Part shown: one piece after another, positions 1-5,841 of the stretch | Numbering within the stretch: position 1 is the first letter of the stretch | Layout: each line of letters opens with the position of its first letter | Assembly: GCA_016650135.1 (NCBI GenBank) | Contig: JAENWH010000081.1 | Span: forward strand, 1-7,497 | DNA: 7,497 nt | From: Peptostreptococcaceae bacterium | GTDB taxonomy: Bacteria; Bacillota_A; Clostridia; Peptostreptococcales; Anaerovoracaceae | Direction: 5' to 3' | Made by a program: the position numbers and the translations under genes | Notes under the pieces: model-generated | Told to the model about the DNA's origin: nothing | Seen by the model: only the letters and a program-made list of their open reading frames with translations | Database searches by the model: none

Positions 1-177
1 GATAGTCCGCTTGAGGTGTGCATCAGCATTATCTTCATAGCCGTTGTGCTTGTATTGGGAGTAGGGCTTCTCTGGAGCCTGTTTCTCTAGCCAGACCTCA
101 TAGTCATGATGTAACCCTGATTCATCATCATTGATGAAGACACTGGAAGTGATGTTCATCGCATTTACTAAAGCAAA
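1..177 (-). pseudogene. yjbQ: YjbQ-family (secondary thiamine-phosphate synthase) fragment, copy 1
   Basis: An open minus-strand frame runs from 177 down to the window edge and gives 59 residues. It contains [20 protein letters not shown], then [31 protein letters not shown] and LKRTI. These are the central conserved blocks of the YjbQ/UPF0047 family, small proteins of about 130-140 residues. Some members have thiamine-phosphate synthase activity, though their main role is uncertain. A TAG stop at 178-180 lies immediately upstream in this frame, so the first 40 or so residues of the family are missing. The C-terminal part would continue beyond base 1. I read this as a 5'-truncated gene left where accessory DNA was inserted. 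A restart at the internal ATG (157-159) is possible but would give a short protein lacking the N-terminal strands. Family assignment is strong; functional status is inferred. Confidence 0.82.
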
Positions 178-180
178 CTA

Positions 181-611
181 GTTACTATGGTTATATTGTT
201 ATAGAAAGCACAGTGAAATCATTCAGATAAAACGTATCCATTATTGTAATCAATTATCTTTTTAGTAAGAAATTATATGCTAAAGGAAAATTGTATGGAA
301 GATGAATTAAATATAATTTATCAAATAGCGATCGATAATATTAGATATTATAAGAATAAACAGAGAGATACAATCAGTCTTTGCTGTCTTTGCTTTGGAA
401 ATATTGTGTATCGTTTTTCATTGTGTGGTACAATTATCTAGAAATGGTATTTTTCTATATATACGAGAGAAATAGGGTAATAGAGTAATTACCTTGACTT
501 ATTCGGAAAGGAATCAATCAGAAGATGATACATGCAAGAGAGGTTTCCTCCGAAGGTGTCTAGTATATTAAGATTGCATAAATATGTATATGTTGGAAAT
601 AAGGATATAAA
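181..611. other. AT-rich spacer before the HD-Hsp90-like gene
   Basis: This spacer lies between the yjbQ fragment and the start of the 808-residue gene. It holds one possible small ORF (295-441). A TTGACT hexamer sits at 494-499, but no convincing -10 box lies at the usual distance. A short GAGG-TTT-CCTC hairpin is present near 538-550. I see no RNA gene, no repeat array and no strong terminator. The promoter of the downstream gene is presumably here but could not be placed with confidence. Confidence 0.5.
295..441 (+). CDS. possible 48-residue small protein, or relic of an XRE-type regulator
   Basis: An ATG at 295 opens a 48-codon frame ending at TAG 439-441. An AAAGGA ribosome-binding-like sequence lies 8-9 bases upstream (about 282-287). 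The first half reads MEDELNIIYQIAIDNIRYYK, which resembles the first helix of many XRE/Cro-type helix-turn-helix regulators (pattern IYxIIGxNIRxYR). The recognisable helix-turn-helix core does not follow. Instead the frame runs into a Cys-rich stretch (SLCCLCFG) and stops. It could be the broken start of a regulator, a genuine small peptide gene, or chance in AT-rich DNA. Same strand as the 808-residue gene, 170 bases upstream. Confidence 0.28.
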   Translation: MEDELNIIYQIAIDNIRYYKNKQRDTISLCCLCFGNIVYRFSLCGTII

Positions 612-3038
612 ATGGACGATAATTGGCATTCTGAAACAAAAACTAGATTAGAAAAGAGTGAAATCTACAAAATTTTAAAATCAAAATGTGGTAAAGATTC
701 CTCAGGTGAACAAGTGTTATCACTTGTTGATGATGCTACTTACTATGCATTTCAGAGAACAAAATTGATAATTAAGTATATGGGTGAATTTACGCTTCAT
801 GATGGTGATCATCTGTTCCAAGTTCTGAAAATTATGGAACTTCTTATTGGTATTAATAATTTAACATTTCTTTCAGTTCCTGAGTTAATGTTCTTAATAA
901 TATCTGCATTTTTCCATGATCTAGGAATGGCACCTACCGAGTTTGAAGTCATTTCATGGAAAAAATACTGGGATGCTAATCCATTACTCGAAGACGATAG
1001 GGAAAAAGAGCAATACATTGCTTTTAAGCGGTATGCTTCAGCTCGCCCAGATAAACTGAATATTATTAATTCTCTTATAACTGATGGGAAAATCACTGAA
1101 GCTGAAATCCAAAAAAATTATTTAATAGCAGACTATATACGTGAAACCCATTCGTTAAGAGCAAAGGAAATAATTCAACAAGATTGGAGTGATAAATTAA
1201 AATACAAGGATGCAAATTTTAGTCTTGAATTGGCAGAAATATGTTACAGCCATAATGAGGATTCATTATCTTTACTGGATTTAGATATGCACTATATATG
1301 TGGACAGGAACAATTTGTATGTTTACCACTTATGGGTGTTATCCTTCGCATTGCAGATATACTTGACTTTGATCCTAAGAGAACACCTGATATATTATTA
1401 TCATGCTTAAATATTAAAAATCCAATTTCTCTTGTAGAATGGAAAAAACATAGATCAGTTGAAGCTTGGATAATTAAATGTGATTTAATACAATTTCATG
1501 CAAAATGTTGCCATCCTGCAATTGAATATAGTATTCATTTATTTTGTGATTTAATAGATAAGGAATTAATTACATGTAATAATGTTTTAAGTAAGGTCAA
1601 CCAATATAATACGTCAAATTCAATAGAATATAGCATTTCAATACCTTTCAAAGTTGATAGAACAAAAATAGAAACTAAAAAGGATATTTTCGGAAAACCA
1701 GAATATCTTTACCAAGAGACAAAATTTAGCCTAAGTAAAAATCAGGTAATCGATTTACTAATGGGTACAAAATTGTATGGTGATCCAGAGGTCGCCTTAA
1801 GAGAATTATTACAAAATTCTATTGATGCTTGTCTTTTACGAAAAGCCATGGAAAAAAATTGGGATAATTTATATGTTCCAAAAATAACAATTAAGTATTT
1901 GAAAGTTGATGGTGAAGACGTATTGATAGTTGATGATAATGGAATTGGAATGGATCAAGAAATAATTGACAAGTATTATACCAGAATAGGAACATCTTTT
2001 TATAAATCCACGGATTTTTATGACCTAAAAGCTGAGTCAAAGGCTGATTTTCAGCCTACTTCGCGGTTTGGGATTGGGATTTTATCGTGCTTTATGGTTT
2101 CAGATACATTAATTGTTGACACTAGGAAAGTTTATGCTCCACATTCATCAAGTGACCCAATCAATTTAGAGGTTGAAGGACAGGATAGTATATTTTTGAT
2201 TAAAAAAGGCAAACGCACAATCCCCGGAACAACAACAAAATTAGTGTTACGGAAAAATAAAAATCCTTGGGGAAGGTTAACAGCAGAAGAGTTTATTAAT
2301 TCTGTTGAAAATATTATTCCAAATCCACCTTTTGAAATAATTATCGAATGTCAAGATAAAAAAATAATGCGTAACGAAAAAAGCTTTTATCAATTAAATG
2401 CTAAAAGTCTTAAAAATCATAACTGGAATGATGATGATAATATACGAGAAATTGAATTCACTATTGACGATAAAGAGAATGGCATTGTCGGATCAATAGT
2501 TGTCGCATTATTAGAAAGTCAAGGCAAACCATCGATTGAAATTGAACTTACAAGTAAAGTAGTAGAAATTGAAGGTCAAGACTATTCTCTAGATAAATCG
2601 ATATCTATGAATACTAATGAGATAGAGTTACATTCTACCTCAATAACTATTGATGAAGATGGGGGGATAGATTCGTCCACTGGGTATAGCAACCTAGCAC
2701 ATTCACGATCACGTATTTCTTTACATGGAGTTGAAATTCCTACAACTTTATTTCCAGACTCTTGGCGTCTACAAAATAATCAAGCTAGTCTTTCTTGGCC
2801 TTTCCCAGTACTCATTGTTGTAGATATTTGTGGTAATAGTGATTTAGATTTAAATTCATCAAGAAACCAAATTCTTTTTGGAGATAAATGGATTGATTTT
2901 GAAGAGAGGTTAGCACTGAATATAGGTGAAAATATAAAAGCCAAAGTTGGTAGTGCGTATTGGGAAGACTTAAAACTTTTGTTGTTAGAGAACTCTAAAA
3001 GTGAACAGTTCTCTGTAGCAATCAATAAGATATCCTGA
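612..3038 (+). CDS. HD-domain protein fused to a GHKL/Hsp90-like ATPase (putative defence protein)
   Basis: This 808-residue, apparently soluble protein has two parts. Residues about 45-260 look like an HD metal-dependent phosphohydrolase fold: a first His in the LHDGDH segment (63/67), FFHDLGM with the His-Asp pair 102/103, YSH at 214, and LRIADILDFD with Asp249/Asp252. Residues about 375-545 carry GHKL ATPase boxes: ALRELLQNSIDA (Glu398, Asn402, Asp405), VDDNGIGMD (Asp442, Gly444, Gly446), SRFGIGILS (Gly487, Gly489) and GTTTKLVL (539-546). Further on, DLDLNSSRNQILF (745-757) resembles the Hsp90 middle-domain segment that supplies the catalytic Arg (DLPLNxSRE), so this is Hsp90-like rather than a histidine kinase. 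No signal peptide or membrane helix is visible. The start is supported by AAGGAT at 601-606. HD proteins hydrolyse phosphate esters, often nucleotides; the real substrate is unknown. Both active sites look complete. A defence role is inferred from architecture and setting. No recognised system name can be assigned. Confidence 0.85.
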   Translation: MDDNWHSETKTRLEKSEIYKILKSKCGKDSSGEQVLSLVDDATYYAFQRTKLIIKYMGEFTLHDGDHLFQVLKIMELLIGINNLTFLSVPELMFLIISAFFHDLGMAPTEFEVISWKKYWDANPLLEDDREKEQYIAFKRYASARPDKLNIINSLITDGKITEAEIQKNYLIADYIRETHSLRAKEIIQQDWSDKLKYKDANFSLELAEICYSHNEDSLSLLDLDMHYICGQEQFVCLPLMGVILRIADILDFDPKRTPDILLSCLNIKNPISLVEWKKHRSVEAWIIKCDLIQFHAKCCHPAIEYSIHLFCDLIDKELITCNNVLSKVNQYNTSNSIEYSISIPFKVDRTKIETKKDIFGKPEYLYQETKFSLSKNQVIDLLMGTKLYGDPEVALRELLQNSIDACLLRKAMEKNWDNLYVPKITIKYLKVDGEDVLIVDDNGIGMDQEIIDKYYTRIGTSFYKSTDFYDLKAESKADFQPTSRFGIGILSCFMVSDTLIVDTRKVYAPHSSSDPINLEVEGQDSIFLIKKGKRTIPGTTTKLVLRKNKNPWGRLTAEEFINSVENIIPNPPFEIIIECQDKKIMRNEKSFYQLNAKSLKNHNWNDDDNIREIEFTIDDKENGIVGSIVVALLESQGKPSIEIELTSKVVEIEGQDYSLDKSISMNTNEIELHSTSITIDEDGGIDSSTGYSNLAHSRSRISLHGVEIPTTLFPDSWRLQNNQASLSWPFPVLIVVDICGNSDLDLNSSRNQILFGDKWIDFEERLALNIGENIKAKVGSAYWEDLKLLLLENSKSEQFSVAINKIS

Positions 3039-3182
3039 AAGCCTAACAAAAATTTGAACTTGATATTATTATATAATAAATAATAAGGCAGAAAAAGTTG
3101 GGAATCCTCTCTCGGCAATTAAGATTATTGTTGATAGATCTGATCTTTTAGCTGGTTTAAAACACATGGTCGTTAGATTATG
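3039..3182. other. spacer after the HD-Hsp90-like gene
   Basis: This short AT-rich stretch follows the stop codon. It contains a perfect 14-base palindrome, TTATTATATAATAA (3066-3079). That palindrome is pure A/T and lacks a T-tract of the intrinsic-terminator type, so I do not call it a terminator. No gene is visible. It runs directly into the second yjbQ fragment. Confidence 0.4.
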
Positions 3183-3318
3183 TTAATATTGAGAGTAGGG
3201 CTTTTCATGGGCTAATTTTTCTAACCACTTTTATTGCTTCTTGATGGAGTCCACTCACATCATCATTTATGAAAACACTAGCGGTGATGTTTATCATGAT
3301 CACTAAGAAAAACTTATT
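3183..3318 (-). pseudogene. yjbQ: degraded YjbQ-family fragment, copy 2
   Basis: Read on the minus strand, this gives FFLVIMINITASVFINDD followed by VSGLHQEAIK. After one extra base the neighbouring frame gives WLEKLAHEKPYSQY, then a TAA stop, then HN. Each block aligns with copy 1 at the left edge ([40 protein letters not shown]). Homology fades at about 3175-3183 on one side and about 3318 on the other. The fragment therefore lacks the family N-terminus and most of the C-terminus, and it carries both a frameshift and an in-frame stop, so it is not functional. It differs from copy 1 at many positions, so it is not a recent duplicate. It lies in the same orientation as copy 1, antisense to the flanking cargo genes. 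Confidence 0.8.
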
Positions 3319-3556
3319 CCTGTTTTTTCTTGTTGATTGAAAATTTTATATAATGCGATGTAGATTCCAATCATGCTTCGAAGGTAGTGAGTGTTTTTTC
3401 AGGAATTTGAAAACCCTATGAAGGTATAGAATGTACTACCTATTATTCAATGAAATGAGTTAAACTTGATTGTTACGAGTGAAAATTTATATAGTTAGCT
3501 TGGTTGATAGGTTTAGTTGCTGGTTGAATTATCAATACTGATGGGGGAGGGAATAT
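3319..3556. other. spacer and probable promoter region before the kinase gene
   Basis: This AT-rich stretch between the second yjbQ fragment and the kinase start has no reading frame I can support on either strand. It holds a consensus TATAAT at 3349-3354 with only a weak -35 partner. A better promoter candidate nearer the gene is listed separately. Confidence 0.45.
3466..3495 (+). promoter_or_regulatory. candidate sigma-70-type promoter for the kinase gene
   Basis: TTGATT (3466-3471) could serve as the -35 box. It is followed either by TATATA at 3488-3493 (16-base spacing) or by TATAGT at 3490-3495 (18-base spacing). Transcription would start about 3500-3503, leaving a 5' leader of about 55 bases before the ATG. 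In AT-rich DNA such matches arise easily, so this is a prediction only. Confidence 0.35.
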
Positions 3557-5077
3557 ATGGATATCCCTGATATTAAGTCGGAAGAAGGTAAAATATATAC
3601 TGATTTCTCTTTTTATGCCAAAGGTGGAATGGGAGAGATTTATAAAGGGATAGAAAAAGAAACAAAGCAAGATGTAGTTGTTAAGCTTATCATTATTGAG
3701 AATGTTGAAGATGAAGAATTATTGATGCGTGAAATACGTATTAGCCAACAAATTTCCCATAGTCATATAGTCCGGACATTAGCAACTGGGAGACTTGAAA
3801 TAGAGTCTTATAATTATTTATATATTGTTCAAGATTTTTATATAAACGGTAATGCAAGGAGATTAATAAAAAAAGAAATACTTTTAGAGGAATGTTATCG
3901 ATTGATGATGGAAATCCTGGATGGACTTCAGGAATTGCACAAAAAGATAGTGCATAGAGATTTAAAACCAGAGAATATACTAGTAGATGAAGAAAACCAT
4001 CTGGCAATATCCGACTTCGGGCTTGCTAAATATATCGATGAAAAAACAAGAACTAGATCTTTCAAGGGTTGTGGTACGATACCCTATATGGCACCAGAAT
4101 GTTGGACAGGTGATACAAACACAATAGCGATGGATATCTATTCATTAGGCATCCTTTTTTTCGAGATTTTAACAGGACAATTGCCGTTCTTTGGGAAAAG
4201 TGAAACAGAATGGAAAGATTTTCATATATATTCCGCATTCCCAGATATAGAGAATTATCGTAACGATGTACCAACGAAACTTAAAGAGATAATCTTAAAA
4301 ATGACAAAGAAACGGCCATCAGAAAGATATTCTTCTGTAAACGAAATAATAAATAGCATTCATGAGACAATCAGATTGAGTAGAGAAGAAGACAAGGAAA
4401 TAGAATTATTAGCTTCCTTGGGGAACAGGACTTCTCAAGCAAAAACCATTGAGAAACTAAAATTAGCAGAAGAAAATAAGAAAACTGCTCAGTATATCAA
4501 ACTACTCCACTGCCAAGTCGAAGAATTATTGAAAAAGTTCATAGATGTGGCTGGAGGAATAAATGAACGACTTGAGAATGATAAAATAACAATTGATAAA
4601 AAGCCTTACCGTGGTGACCTTCGAGATAATACATTAGTGATATCTTTTCATGATAAGGCTATAGTAATAAGTTTTATGGATTATGATAAAATAGAATTGT
4701 ACGAAGAAAGAGCTAGACAAGCACAATTAACAGCTCAACGAGCAAACTTTGGATTCATCATAAATGAACCTCAAGCTAGTTTCTTGAAGAAAAACAATGT
4801 CGTGCTTGTCGGAACAGCAGAAACCAATTTCAGAACAAAAAAATACACATATGGTTTTAACCTCTTATTATGTAATGTGGAAGGTTCTATTTATGGTGAA
4901 TGGCGAAAGATGCAGTTTTCAGAAAATATAGATCCACCTGAGTCTGCCTTTGGAATCAATGTTCACAACTTCTTCAACGAATATTCTCATCTCCTGTGTA
5001 ACCCATTTTACTCCTACACTTTTGAGAAATTAAAAGACAATGATATACGAGAGTTGATTAAGAAAATACTTGCATAG
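3557..5077 (+). CDS. Hanks-type serine/threonine protein kinase with uncharacterised C-terminal region
   Basis: This 506-residue protein has a complete N-terminal eukaryotic-like kinase domain (residues about 15-273). Visible motifs are the Gly-rich loop AKGGMGEIYKG (21-31), the ATP-anchoring Lys43 in VVVKL, the helix-C Glu59, the catalytic loop HRDLKPEN (133-140, Asp135), DFG (153-155, Mg-binding), the P+1/APE segment GTIPYMAPE (173-181), DIYSLG (193-198) and the late Arg257 in RPSERY. All key residues are present, so it should phosphorylate Ser/Thr. Residues about 275-330 are charged and probably helical or coiled coil. Residues 330-506 match no domain I recognise. There is no membrane helix and no PASTA repeat, unlike PrkC/PknB cell-wall kinases, so it is probably cytosolic. 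The start is fixed by a strong GGGGGAGGG ribosome-binding site at 3543-3551, five bases from the ATG. It appears to be transcribed alone, with a promoter candidate upstream and a terminator right after the stop. Phage-defence kinases of this fold are known; a defence role here is inferred from context. Confidence 0.9.
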   Translation: MDIPDIKSEEGKIYTDFSFYAKGGMGEIYKGIEKETKQDVVVKLIIIENVEDEELLMREIRISQQISHSHIVRTLATGRLEIESYNYLYIVQDFYINGNARRLIKKEILLEECYRLMMEILDGLQELHKKIVHRDLKPENILVDEENHLAISDFGLAKYIDEKTRTRSFKGCGTIPYMAPECWTGDTNTIAMDIYSLGILFFEILTGQLPFFGKSETEWKDFHIYSAFPDIENYRNDVPTKLKEIILKMTKKRPSERYSSVNEIINSIHETIRLSREEDKEIELLASLGNRTSQAKTIEKLKLAEENKKTAQYIKLLHCQVEELLKKFIDVAGGINERLENDKITIDKKPYRGDLRDNTLVISFHDKAIVISFMDYDKIELYEERARQAQLTAQRANFGFIINEPQASFLKKNNVVLVGTAETNFRTKKYTYGFNLLLCNVEGSIYGEWRKMQFSENIDPPESAFGINVHNFFNEYSHLLCNPFYSYTFEKLKDNDIRELIKKILA

Positions 5078-5111
5078 CACCGGTGTTCGCTTGAGTGAGC
5101 ACCAGTGTTTT
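5078..5111 (+). terminator. intrinsic terminator of the kinase gene
   Basis: The first base after the kinase stop codon begins a hairpin. The left arm CACCGGTGTTCGC (5078-5090), loop TTGA (5091-5094) and right arm GTGAGCACCAGTG (5095-5107) form a 13-pair stem with one C-A mismatch and two G-U pairs. TTTT follows at 5108-5111. The T-tract is short, but the stem is by far the strongest in the intergenic DNA. It should separate the kinase transcript from the 161-residue gene downstream. Confidence 0.65.
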
Positions 5112-5140
5112 ACACATTCAGCACTATCTTTATCAGGTCG
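5088..5140 (-). pseudogene. yjbQ: possible third, very degraded YjbQ-family fragment
   Basis: Two blocks match copy 1 in the same order and orientation. CGCTTGAG-TGAGCA (5088-5101) matches CGCTTGAGGTGTGCA at 8-22. CATTCAGCACTATCTTTAT (5115-5133) matches CATCAGCATTATCTTCAT at 21-38, with two mismatches and one gap. If about 16 intervening bases are removed and one base is restored, the minus strand reads [10 protein letters not shown], against [10 protein letters not shown] in copy 1. The match is short and needs an indel, so chance similarity cannot be excluded. It partly overlaps the kinase terminator. Confidence 0.38.
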
Positions 5141-5280
5141 AGCACCCAGAGAATGATTTTCTATGAATACATAACTATTGCTTAACCCAAATTTATTGAG
5201 GAGATTCATGAACCGTTCTATGGATGACTGCCTCTCAACATTTTTCTCTAAAATAATGAAAAATTATAGTATACTGAGAT

Positions 5281-5331
5281 ACATGTGATTGTAGCTTCGC
5301 ACATATTCCGGGAACGTGAGATGAAAGTCCC
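5281..5331 (+). promoter_or_regulatory. leader with two small inverted repeats before the 161-residue gene
   Basis: ATGTG (5283-5287) pairs with CACAT (5300-5304), and GGGAAC (5310-5315) pairs with GTCCC (5327-5331) with one bulged A. A TATACT hexamer at 5270-5275 could be a -10 box just upstream, but no good -35 is visible. The arrangement would give a short structured 5' leader. No riboswitch class is recognisable, and the stems are only 5 pairs each. Confidence 0.25.
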
Positions 5332-5355
5332 TAACTTTAATTTAGAAGGAAAAAC

Positions 5356-5841
5356 ATGAGTATAGAGTTTGAATGGAAAATAGATTTCCCTTTAATATTA
5401 ACAATTCTAGGTGTTATGGGTTCTTTTTTTTATACATTCTTTAGTAATCGGAAGAATAAAAAACTTAATGAATTAAAATCATTAGCTGAGATCTATAAAA
5501 ACGTAATTCAACTGCTTAAGACTCCAGATAGGATCAGAAATGAATCCTTCTGTTATACAAATGAAGATAAAATTGTAGAAGCTATTGTTAATATGAAAAT
5601 TAAAGAATTTGATAATGAATTAGATACCTACTGGAGCTACTATAATAAAAAATACCCTGAACTACAAGATCTCTCAGAGGAAGAACAAAAGGTTGTTCTT
5701 GAAAAAGTAGATGCTGAATATCAAAAAGCAATGGATGAAAGAATATCTTTTAAGGGATTAATACTAAGCCCAGCCTTTTATTGTGATCATGCAGATGTTT
5801 ATAAACAACTATTAGATATGTCTTCTTACTTAACTATCTGA
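5356..5841 (+). CDS. small single-pass membrane protein of unknown function
   Basis: I do not recognise this 161-residue protein. Residues about 11-29 (FPLILTILGVMGSFFYTFF) form one hydrophobic membrane segment. NRKNKK follows directly, so the positive-inside rule places the C-terminal 130 residues in the cytoplasm. That part is charged, helical-looking and rich in Lys and Glu (LSEEEQKVVLEKVDAEYQKA at 106-125), with no catalytic motif. The start is supported by AGAAGGA at 5344-5350, five bases from the ATG. It has the same strand and AT-rich composition as the kinase gene but lies 278 bases downstream, beyond a terminator. The stop codon is only 21 bases from the transposase stop on the other strand, so the IS end may have replaced the original C-terminus. 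Single-helix proteins with cytoplasmic tails occur as membrane effectors or anchors in defence loci; here that is speculation. Confidence 0.72.
   Translation: MSIEFEWKIDFPLILTILGVMGSFFYTFFSNRKNKKLNELKSLAEIYKNVIQLLKTPDRIRNESFCYTNEDKIVEAIVNMKIKEFDNELDTYWSYYNKKYPELQDLSEEEQKVVLEKVDAEYQKAMDERISFKGLILSPAFYCDHADVYKQLLDMSSYLTI

Noticed and set aside
523..561. A 12-codon peptide frame (MIHAREVSSEGV) before the HD-Hsp90-like gene, considered as a leader peptide.
   Set aside because: The nearest ribosome-binding-like sequence is too far upstream (about 14-16 bases), there is no attenuator structure after it, and such frames are common by chance.
3066..3079. Perfect palindrome TTATTATATAATAA after the HD-Hsp90-like gene, considered as a terminator or operator.
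   Set aside because: It is purely A/T, too weak for an intrinsic terminator, and expected by chance in such AT-rich DNA.
3041..3178. GCCTAAC (3041-3047) and GTTAGAT (3172-3178) look like the outer boxes of an integron attC site right after a gene stop codon.
   Set aside because: The inner sequences next to the two boxes are not complementary, so the attC hairpin does not form. The second box lies at the edge of the yjbQ relic. No similar pair was noticed after the kinase gene (5078 onward).
5030..5262. A minus-strand open frame of roughly 75 codons behind the kinase gene, containing ERFMNLLNKFGL and SLGARPDKDSAECVKHW; considered as an RlmN-like or other gene fragment.
   Set aside because: It overlaps the kinase 3' end and its terminator, has no convincing start or ribosome-binding site, and its resemblance to RlmN is too weak. 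Part of it is better explained as a frameshifted yjbQ relic.
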